The translations under genes and the position numbers were made by a program. 64,000 nucleotides of DNA. Origin: Chishuiella changwenlii. Its GTDB lineage: Bacteria > Bacteroidota > Bacteroidia > Flavobacteriales > Weeksellaceae. The notes under the pieces are model-generated. The model did no database searches. It had not been told where the DNA came from and saw nothing but the letters and a program-made list of their open reading frames with translations. The DNA lies in contig NZ_FRBH01000001.1 of the NCBI RefSeq assembly GCF_900142565.1, positions 124,001-188,000 of the forward strand, given 5' to 3'. Positions 1 to 7,693 of this stretch are shown here, piece by piece; within the stretch, counting starts at the first letter, position 1; the number at the start of each line of letters is the position of its first letter.

Positions 1-2376
1 TCTTTTTTATTCGTTTTTAATTCTTACAGTTATTCTCAAAACAATCAACTCTCTGACAGTATTAAAGTTAATTTGCTAAAAGAAGTTACAATTAAGAGTA
101 AAAAGGTAGAACTATCTAACATAAAAAAAATTACTAAAAAAGAGCTTATTAAGAATCAGTCAACAACTCTTGGAGATGCACTTAGCCGAACTCCTGGAAT
201 TCAAAACTCATATTTTGGTCCTAATTCTGGCGCCGTTGTTATTAGAAGTCTAAGCGGGAACCGTGTAAGAATACTTAATAATGGAATGTCAATGAATGAC
301 CTTTCAGGAATCAGTCCAAATCTTAATGTTATTACAGACCTAGATAATGTTTCAGAAATTGATATTCATATCAACGATGGAAATGTACTTTTCGGAGGAA
401 GAGCAATTGGTGGCGCTGTTAATATTAAAGATAATACTATTCCAAAAGAAAAAGCTCCTAAAACTTTATCAGGTTTTGTAAAAGCAGAAGGAAGTACTAA
501 TCTGGGATATAAACAATCATTTAATTTTAATGGAAATATCGGAAAGCATTGGGTTTGGCAAGCTGGAGGAATGAACAGATATAATGATAATATCAAAATA
601 CCAGGAAATACTAAAGCTTCGTTGGCTTATGATCCGAAAATAGATGATTTAACTTCTTCTATGGCACAAGTACATGTAGAAAAGGAAATTATTAGAAACT
701 TGACTTTGTACCCTTACATTAGTCAATTTGTATTGGATAAAATGAACGATCCGAAATGGGGACTTAGCGAGGCTGATTTATATACTTTTGAAGAAAGATC
801 TTTTATTGATGGAGTGTATGTTTCTAATCCGAAAAATAGTTTATACATAGCTGGACAGCCAGCCAACACTCCTCTATCAACAACAATTGTTAAAGGAATA
901 ACAGATTATGCTCCAGTAAAAAGAGGTATAATGCCTAACAGCCATGCAAAGAGCCATGTCTTAAATTTTGGTACGTCTTACGTGGGTGAAAAAATAAATT
1001 TTGGAGTTGGATTTCGAAGATCATACGGTTATTATGGTATCCCAGGGTTTGCATTACGTAAACTTCCAGGACATACTCATACGCATGGTGATGGTTATAC
1101 TCATGTAATTGAAGGTGAAAGTGTTTACTTACCAATAAATACTGAATCAGAAAGTAATAGTCTAATTATGCAATCTGAATATAAGCCTAAAATTGGATCT
1201 ATTGAAGCGATAAGATTAAATTATACTTTACAATATTCTAAGGACAGTGAACTTATTGGGAGTTATCTTGCTAATAAGTTTTCTACAGTTCGCCAGAATG
1301 CTCGATTAGAAATTGATCAAAAATCTTTTTCTCATTTAAAAGGACTTTGGGGAGCAGACATTTTGACTCAAAATATTGATGGAAGTGGAGAACAACGATA
1401 TATTCCAAATAATAAAAGTAACGAATATGGAATATTTACTTTACAACAGTTTACCATAAAGTTTTTAAAGCTTAATGCTGGTTATCGACATGATTTTGTT
1501 CAGAGAAGAGCTATGTTGACGGAAGGTTACAAACCAGGAAGAGGATTAGCTGGTGGTAAGCTATCGGATCGTAATTTCAATCTTAATCAATTTAATACGG
1601 GAGCACAACTTAATGTTAATAAATATATTTATTTAAGAGGTTCTTATTCTCATTCTGAGCGAGCTCCAGATATAAACGAACTATATGCTGGTAATAATCA
1701 TTTTGCAATTATTCTGGAAGAAAATGGTGATGATCGTTTAAATAAAGAAACAGCAAAAACAATAGAAACAGAAGCAGGGTTTAGCTATAAAGGAATAAAA
1801 TTTTCGATTACATATTATAACACAATGCTACATGATTATTTGTATTTGGCTCATACTGGAATTGCACGTTCGGGAGGTTTTCTTGTGAAAGAATGGCGTC
1901 AGTCTGATACGAAGTTGACTGGATGGGAGTCTGAAATGAGTTATAACGGAAAAATCAATAAAAATTTAAATCTTCATTTTGGTTCTTATTTTGACCTCGT
2001 AAAAAATAGTAATGTTTCAAACGATAATTTGAGAGACTGGGCAGAAGGTGCTTATATGCCCAATATGCCTACGAGTAGGTTTGGAATTTCTGGAGGAATT
2101 GAATATAAAAAATCTGAACTGAGTATTACATTTGATCGTTATCTTGAACAACGTTATTTAGGAAAAAACATAAATCCAGAGCCTCCTATGCCTGCTTATT
2201 CATTACTTGCTGCTAGATTGTCTCACAATATTATTTTTAAAAATTATAAAATAGAGTATTTTGCTGCTGGTACAAATCTGTTGAATGTAGAAGCGAGACC
2301 ACAAAATTCTTTTTTAAAGTATCTAGCACCACTTCCCGGAATAAACATCGCTTTAGGTTTAACTTTAAATTTCTAA
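1..2376 (+). CDS. TonB-dependent outer-membrane receptor, ZnuD-like (5' end outside window)
   Basis: The frame is open from base 1 and begins inside a signal peptide (hydrophobic stretch followed by YSYSQNNQ), so the true start lies upstream of the window; the first TTG at 73 is not the start. A plug domain follows (GDALSRTPGIQ, then VVIRSL and GGAVNI), then a beta-barrel of about 600 residues ending in the aromatic residue F, as usual for receptors of about 770 aa. A His-rich segment (GHTHTHGDGYTH, bases 1066-1101) lies after YGIPG. This resembles the metal-binding loop of the ZnuD zinc receptor family. The role in zinc or other divalent-metal uptake is inferred from that loop. A hairpin terminator follows directly. 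No TonB-system partner is adjacent inside the window. Confidence 0.85.
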   Translation, partial: SFLFVFNSYSYSQNNQLSDSIKVNLLKEVTIKSKKVELSNIKKITKKELIKNQSTTLGDALSRTPGIQNSYFGPNSGAVVIRSLSGNRVRILNNGMSMNDLSGISPNLNVITDLDNVSEIDIHINDGNVLFGGRAIGGAVNIKDNTIPKEKAPKTLSGFVKAEGSTNLGYKQSFNFNGNIGKHWVWQAGGMNRYNDNIKIPGNTKASLAYDPKIDDLTSSMAQVHVEKEIIRNLTLYPYISQFVLDKMNDPKWGLSEADLYTFEERSFIDGVYVSNPKNSLYIAGQPANTPLSTTIVKGITDYAPVKRGIMPNSHAKSHVLNFGTSYVGEKINFGVGFRRSYGYYGIPGFALRKLPGHTHTHGDGYTHVIEGESVYLPINTESESNSLIMQSEYKPKIGSIEAIRLNYTLQYSKDSELIGSYLANKFSTVRQNARLEIDQKSFSHLKGLWGADILTQNIDGSGEQRYIPNNKSNEYGIFTLQQFTIKFLKLNAGYRHDFVQRRAMLTEGYKPGRGLAGGKLSDRNFNLNQFNTGAQLNVNKYIYLRGSYSHSERAPDINELYAGNNHFAIILEENGDDRLNKETAKTIETEAGFSYKGIKFSITYYNTMLHDYLYLAHTGIARSGGFLVKEWRQSDTKLTGWESEMSYNGKINKNLNLHFGSYFDLVKNSNVSNDNLRDWAEGAYMPNMPTSRFGISGGIEYKKSELSITFDRYLEQRYLGKNINPEPPMPAYSLLAARLSHNIIFKNYKIEYFAAGTNLLNVEARPQNSFLKYLAPLPGINIALGLTLNF

Positions 2377-2397
2377 AGAATATTTCTATAAAATAAT

Positions 2398-2425
2398 AAA
2401 CCTCGCAAATGCGAGGTTTTATTTT
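2398..2425 (+). terminator. Intrinsic terminator of the TonB receptor
   Basis: The inverted repeat CCTCGC/GCGAGG with a short A-rich loop is flanked by AAA and TTTTATTTT. It lies 22 bases after the receptor stop codon. It could also serve weakly on the other strand. Confidence 0.85.
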
Positions 2426-2531
2426 ATATGGTTGAATTAGGATATTTTAAATTAGTCCTGTCACAATATAAAATTTCTACTTAATGTAAGGTTTGTTGTA
2501 GATTTTATCAAATAGAAGTTAGCGGAAGTTT

Positions 2532-3158
2532 TTATTTCCCATCTCTTTTATTAATTCCATCTAATTTGCTAGAAGGTAAGCTTAAGTAAATACCACTAAC
2601 TTTTTTGGGTAAAGCTATCATATATTCGATGATTACATTTGTTAAATCAAATAATTGTCCAACAGTTTCTTGATTGTCAGTATCTATTTGTCCAGGATGA
2701 ACGGCATCATTTCCAGTTACCCTTACAACATCTAAAGATTGTTGAACAATTTCAGGTAATCCTTTTTTAACTAAACTTTTAATATCAGTATTTATATTTT
2801 CACCTGGCTCACCTAATTCTTTACATAAAACTTGAATTGCTAATCTTAAAAGAGCAGCAGAACCTCTGGGAGATTTATTACTTATTGATGCTGCTTCGAG
2901 ATATAGATTCTTGACATTTTCTGGCATTTCAGCATTAGGAAATGGTGAGTTTCCGTTTTCTGGGTAATACATTTTGTCTTTTATCCATATTGACGTTTCT
3001 GTGCAATGTTGACAAGTGGCAGAACCTAAACTTTTTTTTAGGTCAACTACGTAATTCTCAAATTTCATTGTTCTAATAGACCATTCTTGTTTGGCTAATA
3101 CTCCACAACTTGGACAGGTGAAAGATTGTTGATGTAATTTTGGTTGGATATATTTCAT
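2532..3158 (-). CDS. DUF4145 domain-containing protein
   Basis: About 208 aa. The N-terminus has a CPSC and a CQHC pair, probably one zinc ribbon, followed by a helical DUF4145 domain with the family signature around GNDAVHPG. I chose the ATG at 3158 rather than the in-frame TTG nine bases upstream. DUF4145 is a HEPN-like helical domain found both alone and next to restriction or defence genes; its biochemical activity is not established. The arginine before the signature is eight residues from the histidine, so this is not the canonical R-x4-6-H RNase motif. The gene stands alone, with a G+C-rich hairpin in its upstream region. Function unknown. Confidence 0.8.
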   Translation of the reverse strand: MKYIQPKLHQQSFTCPSCGVLAKQEWSIRTMKFENYVVDLKKSLGSATCQHCTETSIWIKDKMYYPENGNSPFPNAEMPENVKNLYLEAASISNKSPRGSAALLRLAIQVLCKELGEPGENINTDIKSLVKKGLPEIVQQSLDVVRVTGNDAVHPGQIDTDNQETVGQLFDLTNVIIEYMIALPKKVSGIYLSLPSSKLDGINKRDGK

Positions 3159-3183
3159 TAATTGCAATTTTTTATAAAATTTT

Positions 3184-3215
3184 CGCTACCAGTTCGAGGC
3201 TAGGCGTCAGTGGCG
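3184..3215. repeat. G+C-rich imperfect hairpin in an A+T-rich spacer
   Basis: CGCTAC (3184-3189) pairs with GTGGCG (3210-3215) with one G-U wobble, and flanking TTT/AAA extend it past a bulge. The 32-base island is far richer in G+C than the surrounding spacer. It lies just upstream of the DUF4145 gene. It looks like a dispersed intergenic element, but only one copy is present here. Confidence 0.35.
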
Positions 3216-3239
3216 GAAATTATTTTTTTATTAGTATTT

Positions 3240-3608
3240 TTAGTTGCTATTCGATTTAATATCATTAAATCGATTATTATCTTCAAGAATTACAGTATTA
3301 GTCATATAATTTTCTAATCCATTAAAAAAAATATCTGAACTTGGTTTACTCAATTCGTTTTTTGGTTGAAAATAACGTGAACTTTTATATGTAACATTGA
3401 TATTTTTTTCATTATCAGATACAATAATTATATTTGGTTCTGATTTATTTAAATTAGGGTTTATACTTTCTTCAAAATTTATAATAATATTTTCAGCCAA
3501 TAAAAATTTATCTTCAAATTTCTTTAAGAAATTGGAAATATGAAAACTATATTCAGGTTCTATTAAAAAATTTGTATTTCCAATTATTTTATAATCAATT
3601 TTTGCCAT
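3240..3608 (-). CDS. Hypothetical protein, 122 aa
   Basis: Soluble and acidic, with an ATG start (MAKIDYKIIGNTNF) and no signal peptide or membrane segment. I do not recognise a family. Asn, Ile and Lys content is very high, matching the local A+T-rich composition. The beginning (KIIGNTNFLIEPEYSFHIS) could be the edge of a small beta-sheet domain, but this is a guess. It lies between the DUF4145 gene and a 358-base spacer. Confidence 0.5.
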   Translation of the reverse strand: MAKIDYKIIGNTNFLIEPEYSFHISNFLKKFEDKFLLAENIIINFEESINPNLNKSEPNIIIVSDNEKNINVTYKSSRYFQPKNELSKPSSDIFFNGLENYMTNTVILEDNNRFNDIKSNSN

Positions 3609-3966
3609 AAATGTTATTTAAACAATAATTTAATGCATTAGTGGTAACTTAATAATTTACGAAGTAAATGATATAAAAAATTTTTAGTAAAAAAAAAATC
3701 CCTATAATCGTTTTTCGTGTAATTAATTTTCTAAAATTAATAAATTCTTTAATAATCTATATTATTTAAACATCGTTGTCATGGATAACGAGAAAATTTA
3801 CAATCGATACTTTTAATTAAAATATTTCACTTAAAACAAACATTATTATCTCACTAAATAACTTATATTAAGTATATTAATTTTAATTAGTATTGAATAA
3901 ATCAAATCTATTAAGAAAACCTCCTAAAAGACTTATTTTACCTTTGGAATGCAATAGTCAAATCAG
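3609..3966. other. Gene-free A+T-rich spacer
   Basis: No open frame of useful length and no recognisable pseudogene was seen on either strand. It contains a 9-bp inverted repeat near 3720-3745 (ATTAATTTT/AAAATTAAT) without a T-tract. An isolated TAnnTTTG box at 3939-3946 points toward the 3' end of the next, opposite-strand gene and has no plus-strand gene to serve. Confidence 0.5.
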
Positions 3967-4368
3967 TTATAATTTATTATAATCAATTAAGAATTTTTTC
4001 CAATATATATCAACTTCAGAGGCAAAATCAGCATATAGTAAAGTTCTTCCTACTTTATCATAAATAAATATACTTTTTCTATATTCATTTCTGAAAATAT
4101 CCATTTCAGTAGAAATACAATAATACCAAGTAGATTTTATACCATTATAGGGTTTTATTTCTATTCTTTCAATCTTTTTAATATCATCCTTTGTATGATT
4201 TTCAAGAAAGTTTTTTAAAATAATTTCTGATTCAGTTATTAAAATATCAGTCTTATTGTTAACCCCTAGAACTTCAATTTCTTTATTTAAAAAAGAGGAT
4301 GATTTTAATTCTTGAGCATTTAAGAGTATAGAGATTCCAATAAAAAATATTGAACTTATTGTTTTCAT
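3967..4368 (-). CDS. Small secreted hypothetical protein, 133 aa
   Basis: The N-terminus is a Sec signal peptide (MKTISSIFFIGISILLNAQ, cleavage probably before or after Q). The mature part is about 114 aa and mixes charged and aromatic residues. It includes WYYCIS and FIYDKVGRTLLYADF, the latter suggesting beta strands. No family was recognised. It lies 36 bases downstream of the SHOCT-tailed secreted gene on the same strand and may share its transcript. Confidence 0.6.
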   Translation of the reverse strand: MKTISSIFFIGISILLNAQELKSSSFLNKEIEVLGVNNKTDILITESEIILKNFLENHTKDDIKKIERIEIKPYNGIKSTWYYCISTEMDIFRNEYRKSIFIYDKVGRTLLYADFASEVDIYWKKFLIDYNKL

Positions 4369-4404
4369 TTTTTATAACAGTATAAGTTACAGAATAAATA
4401 TTTT

Positions 4405-5118
4405 TTACTCTTGTTTTTTAACATTAATAATTGGAGTAAGCTCTTTTTTCAATTCTTCAAATTCTTCTTTACTCATCATATCAATTTCCATTAATTCTTT
4501 TGCTTCTTTTAATTTTGCAATAGCTTCATCTCTAGTTATTTTTCTATTTTTTAATAAAACTTCACCAGATTCAATAGCTAACTCAGTATCCATTACACTC
4601 AAGTATTTATTTACACCGAAGGCTCTACCATTAATTTCACCTAAAACCATAACAACATACAAAGGTTTATTTTTACTACCTCTATGATATGTTTTTATTT
4701 CTCGAACAATAACAGAAGTGTTCTTCAAACTATTATCAGCCATAGCCTGTGCATCACCATTCATAGCTGTCATAACACTACCGAAACCTGCAGGTCTTCC
4801 CATTTTTACAAATTCATATGTCTTTTTAGAAGTACTTCTTGATTGTGCTACTCCTGCTCTTGCTTTTGTTCCATAACTACCTGAATAAGTTCTTGTGCTC
4901 ATCTCTTCAGAAGTAGGCGTTCCTAAAATTAAAGTATCACCTACTTCTACACTATTTTCACTAACTGTTATATACTCTTTTACTTGAGAACCATTTTTAA
5001 TTTTGTTAAAAAAATTAATATCTTGAGTATTAGCATAGGTCAACAACTCAATATCTTCTTGTGCATAAGAAGATATTGTTGTTAATAGAAAAGCAAAAAA
5101 AGTAATTGTTATTTTCAT
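4405..5118 (-). CDS. Secreted protein with C-terminal SHOCT-like domain
   Basis: 237 aa with a signal peptide ending SSYAQ. The middle region has a short beta-rich segment (VGDTLILGTPTSEE) and a Ser/Thr/Arg-rich stretch. The last 40 residues (AIAKLKEAKELMEIDMM, then SKEEFEELKKEL) match the pattern of a SHOCT (short C-terminal) domain, a small helical hairpin. SHOCT domains usually sit at the ends of oligomerising or membrane-associated proteins; the role of this one is unknown. A -7-like box at 5149-5156 precedes the gene by about 30 bases. Confidence 0.65.
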   Translation of the reverse strand: MKITITFFAFLLTTISSYAQEDIELLTYANTQDINFFNKIKNGSQVKEYITVSENSVEVGDTLILGTPTSEEMSTRTYSGSYGTKARAGVAQSRSTSKKTYEFVKMGRPAGFGSVMTAMNGDAQAMADNSLKNTSVIVREIKTYHRGSKNKPLYVVMVLGEINGRAFGVNKYLSVMDTELAIESGEVLLKNRKITRDEAIAKLKEAKELMEIDMMSKEEFEELKKELTPIINVKKQE

Positions 5119-5148
5119 GATTGTAAAATTCTTTTAAATTGATATTAT

Positions 5149-5176
5149 CAAAATTATATTATTGATTTTTAGCAAA
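5149..5176 (-). promoter_or_regulatory. Putative promoter of the SHOCT-tailed gene
   Basis: On the minus strand a TAATTTTG box (5149-5156) matches the Bacteroidota -7 element TAnnTTTG. A TTTG (5173-5176) lies 16 bases further upstream as a candidate -33. The spacing is slightly short, so confidence is moderate. Confidence 0.4.
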
Positions 5177-5235
5177 ACTAAAATTACTAACATTTATCTC
5201 CTTACGGAAAACCGTAATTGCGTAAAATAAAAATA

Positions 5236-5418
5236 CTACTTATTCATTGTTGTTTGTTTTATCCATTGAATAGAAATATCGAAAGGTGTTGTATTGTCTT
5301 TAGACGAAGTATTGTGTCCTAAAGATGGAAATAATGCATATTCGAAAGGTTTACCTTGTACTTTAAGTGTGTTTAATTGATATTCACTAAAATTTTGGTA
5401 AGCTGAACATAATAAAAT
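5236..5418 (-). pseudogene. C-terminal fragment of an alpha/beta-hydrolase
   Basis: An open stretch of 60 codons runs to a TAG stop and has no start codon. It is closed upstream by an in-frame TAA at 5419-5421. The peptide contains KPFEYALFPSLGHNT followed by DISIQWIKQ, the pattern around the catalytic histidine and last helix of alpha/beta-hydrolase (S9 or dienelactone-hydrolase-like) enzymes. The nucleophile half is absent. The break point is next to the structured repeat at 5431-5510, suggesting that a rearrangement or deletion removed the rest. Confidence 0.65.
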
Positions 5419-5430
5419 TTATTAAAAATT

Positions 5431-5510
5431 GCGACAGCGATTGTAACGGCATCCTTTTGTGGAGCGTTGTAGCGAACAAAAGATAGAGTGAAAAGCGCGA
5501 TTAGTCGCCC
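5431..5510. repeat. Structured dispersed repeat, copy 1
   Basis: Nested pairings are visible: GCGAC (5431-5435) with GTCGC (5504-5508), GCG (5437-5439) with CGC (5496-5498), and ATCCTTTTGT (5451-5460) with ACAAAAGAT (5476-5484, one bulge). The same architecture with different but still complementary bases recurs at 40368-40464. It lies at the 3' end of the downstream minus-strand gene. Probably a mobile or REP-like intergenic element of Flavobacteriaceae; a structured RNA is the alternative. Confidence 0.65.
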
Positions 5511-5516
5511 AAAAAA

Positions 5517-6461
5517 TTAATTAGAATCTAATTTAAGCTTTAAAGATTTTAATAATCTTGTTTCAAAATCTTTTATAATACTTCTTGCCCAGAAATCTCC
5601 ATACCAGTTTAACCTAGAAATTAATTTATAATCACAAGAAAGCGTAAGTCTACTTTGTTTAGAATTTATTGTGGTGATGGTATAATTAATATTCTCAAAT
5701 TTGAAGTAATCTCCTTTTAAAACATGTTGATCTGTTGGTTTATCTCGTAAAATAGATTTTTCTAAATCTATTTTAAAGTTGACGAATTTATTTTGATCGA
5801 TAGCTGTTACATATTCGTAAAGTTCTAATTTGTCTGTAAACTTTCCGATACGAAAATGTTGATTATTTTCTTTAAATGCAATTGATTTTAATGGACGAGG
5901 AATACCTATTAATTGATAGAACCCATTTTCGTATTCGCTTTCTGTAATTGTTGGTACATTTATAAGATTAGGAAAAATAACTTCTGGTTGATTATTTATA
6001 ACGATAGAAGTTTTCACATTAAACGTTTCTTCTTTTTCTGGCAATAGATTTTCTAACGGAAATAATAGTAATGGAAGTAAAATAATGGAATATAGTTTTT
6101 TACTATTTATTCTATTTTTTACAATCGTTCCGACTATTAAGCCTAAAATTCCTGCAATAATTATAGAAGGTAAGCCAACAATAAGTACACAAACTACATC
6201 TTCTAATCTTGTAAAAAGTAAGGCGAACTGATAAACAATTATGGTTAATATCGGATAAAAGAACATCTTTTTCCTTGATTTGTAGATATTTGTTTGAGAA
6301 AACAGAATAGGTATAACACCAATAATAGCTGGAACTATAAATATAAAAGTTACTGAAAATATATTTTCTACATAACTACTAAAGTCTGTACAGAATCTAA
6401 TAAAAAGCCCGTAAAGTACTCCTAAAAATATTCCGATGTACTCCGATTTTAATAAGTTCAT
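5517..6461 (-). CDS. Membrane protein with C-terminal SRPBCC-like domain
   Basis: 314 aa. The first 145 residues hold four or five hydrophobic segments. The rest is a soluble domain whose strand-rich pattern and final helix (YGDFWARSIIKDFETRLLKSL) look like the START/SRPBCC (polyketide-cyclase-like) fold. This is an impression, not an alignment. No catalytic function is assignable. It starts at an ATG after a short spacer from the cbb3 maturation genes, and its stop is 7 bases from the structured repeat. Confidence 0.6.
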   Translation of the reverse strand: MNLLKSEYIGIFLGVLYGLFIRFCTDFSSYVENIFSVTFIFIVPAIIGVIPILFSQTNIYKSRKKMFFYPILTIIVYQFALLFTRLEDVVCVLIVGLPSIIIAGILGLIVGTIVKNRINSKKLYSIILLPLLLFPLENLLPEKEETFNVKTSIVINNQPEVIFPNLINVPTITESEYENGFYQLIGIPRPLKSIAFKENNQHFRIGKFTDKLELYEYVTAIDQNKFVNFKIDLEKSILRDKPTDQHVLKGDYFKFENINYTITTINSKQSRLTLSCDYKLISRLNWYGDFWARSIIKDFETRLLKSLKLKLDSN

Positions 6462-6543
6462 TGTATTAATTTGAAAAATTGAAATGACAATTACTTCAAA
6501 AATACAATTTATAATTTAATCGTTGTTAATATGTTATTGTTTT

Positions 6544-7260
6544 CTACATACAATGGTCATCCATTCCATTAAGTTGTAAGGCTTCTTTAGATGGAGAGAT
6601 GTAAGGAATATCTAATTCTAATCCACGTAAAATAAATAAAACACCCAATATTATAGTTATAATTGGAAGTATTTTTAGAATTGTTTGACGTTGTTTTACT
6701 GATAAAAAGTTTCCAAATAAAACGGTTGCAAACATTAAGGGTAATGTTCCTAATCCGAAGAAAAACATAAATAAAACGCTTTTATAAACAGAACCAAAAC
6801 CAATTGCTGCTGTTAAAGAAGCGTAAACCATTCCACAAGGTAATAATCCATTTAAAAGTCCTATTACATAAAGTGAAGAAGAATCTTTTTTAATAAGATG
6901 TTTTCCTAATGAGATTTTTACTTTGACCATTAATGCATTAATCGGACGAAGTTGTGTTGCTCCATTTTCGTAGAATTTTGGAATCATAACCATAATGATC
7001 ATTACAATACCTATAAAAATACTTAGGTAATTTTGTAAACCAACAAATGTAAATGATTCTCCTATTAACCCGAGAATAGCACCGAGAATTGAATACGTTG
7101 TTATACGACCAAACTGATACGTAAGGTTACGTAATGTAAATTTTAATTTCTCCTTGGATTCTACTCCAAGAGATAAAGCAATAGGTCCACACATCCCTAC
7201 ACAATGTAGGGATGAAGTAAGACCTATAGATAATGCGATTAATATTATTGAGAAATCCAT
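6544..7260 (-). CDS. TauE/SafE (DsbD-like) membrane protein of the cbb3 maturation cluster
   Basis: 238 aa, about six membrane helices. The first helix contains HCVGMCGP (residues 19-26) and the C-terminus ends DDHCM; both are plausible copper ligands. Proteins of this sulfite-exporter/DsbD-2 group are found at the end of cbb3 maturation operons in Bacteroidota, where a role in copper or electron delivery for oxidase assembly is presumed. The start overlaps the last 16 bases of ccoH, which suggests translational coupling. The substrate is unproven. Confidence 0.8.
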   Translation of the reverse strand: MDFSIILIALSIGLTSSLHCVGMCGPIALSLGVESKEKLKFTLRNLTYQFGRITTYSILGAILGLIGESFTFVGLQNYLSIFIGIVMIIMVMIPKFYENGATQLRPINALMVKVKISLGKHLIKKDSSSLYVIGLLNGLLPCGMVYASLTAAIGFGSVYKSVLFMFFFGLGTLPLMFATVLFGNFLSVKQRQTILKILPIITIILGVLFILRGLELDIPYISPSKEALQLNGMDDHCM

Positions 7261-7688
7261 CTGATGGACTTTTTAATCAGATAAGTTTTGTTATTTTCTT
7301 TCCAGCTTAATGTTAACTCGTAAACACCGTCTACTAATTTTACCGAAGGAAGTAGAAAATTCTTTTTGTCGTTTAACTTTATTGATGTTTTGATATCTTT
7401 TGTTTCGTCATCATTACGTAACAAATAAATAGTCCCTGTAAAATCTTCTGCGGTTGTTGGTGCAAACTGAAATAAGAAACCATTTGCTTGTAAAATAATT
7501 TCTGGTTTAATTTCTAAAGCATTTGCACGTTTTTCTGCATCAATCTCATCTTGAAAATTGACTTCCTTTTCGTAATAGTCTTCCGTTACCATTCCTCCTG
7601 TATCTCCTGCAAAATAAAGTAGTGATAGTATAAAGATCATAAAACATCCTAATGCTATTGCTACTCCATGTCCCCAATTTAACTTCAT
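7245..7688 (-). CDS. ccoH: FixH/CcoH family cbb3 assembly protein
   Basis: 147 aa. One N-terminal membrane helix (residues 5-28) is followed by GGMVTEDYYEKEVNFQ and a periplasmic beta-rich FixH domain. The Y-Y-x-K-E pattern after the helix is typical of the family. CcoH stabilises cbb3 assembly intermediates. It lies 5 bases downstream of ccoG and overlaps the tauE-like gene by 16 bases. Confidence 0.88.
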   Translation of the reverse strand: MKLNWGHGVAIALGCFMIFILSLLYFAGDTGGMVTEDYYEKEVNFQDEIDAEKRANALEIKPEIILQANGFLFQFAPTTAEDFTGTIYLLRNDDETKDIKTSIKLNDKKNFLLPSVKLVDGVYELTLSWKENNKTYLIKKSIRWISQ

Positions 7689-7693
7689 AATTC

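Noticed and set aside
73-75. TTG start for the first TonB receptor
   Set aside because: The frame is open upstream to base 1 with a signal-peptide-like sequence, so the gene begins outside the window.
3939-3946. TACCTTTG promoter box on the plus strand
   Set aside because: There is no plus-strand gene downstream before an opposite-strand gene end; antisense transcription cannot be supported from sequence alone.
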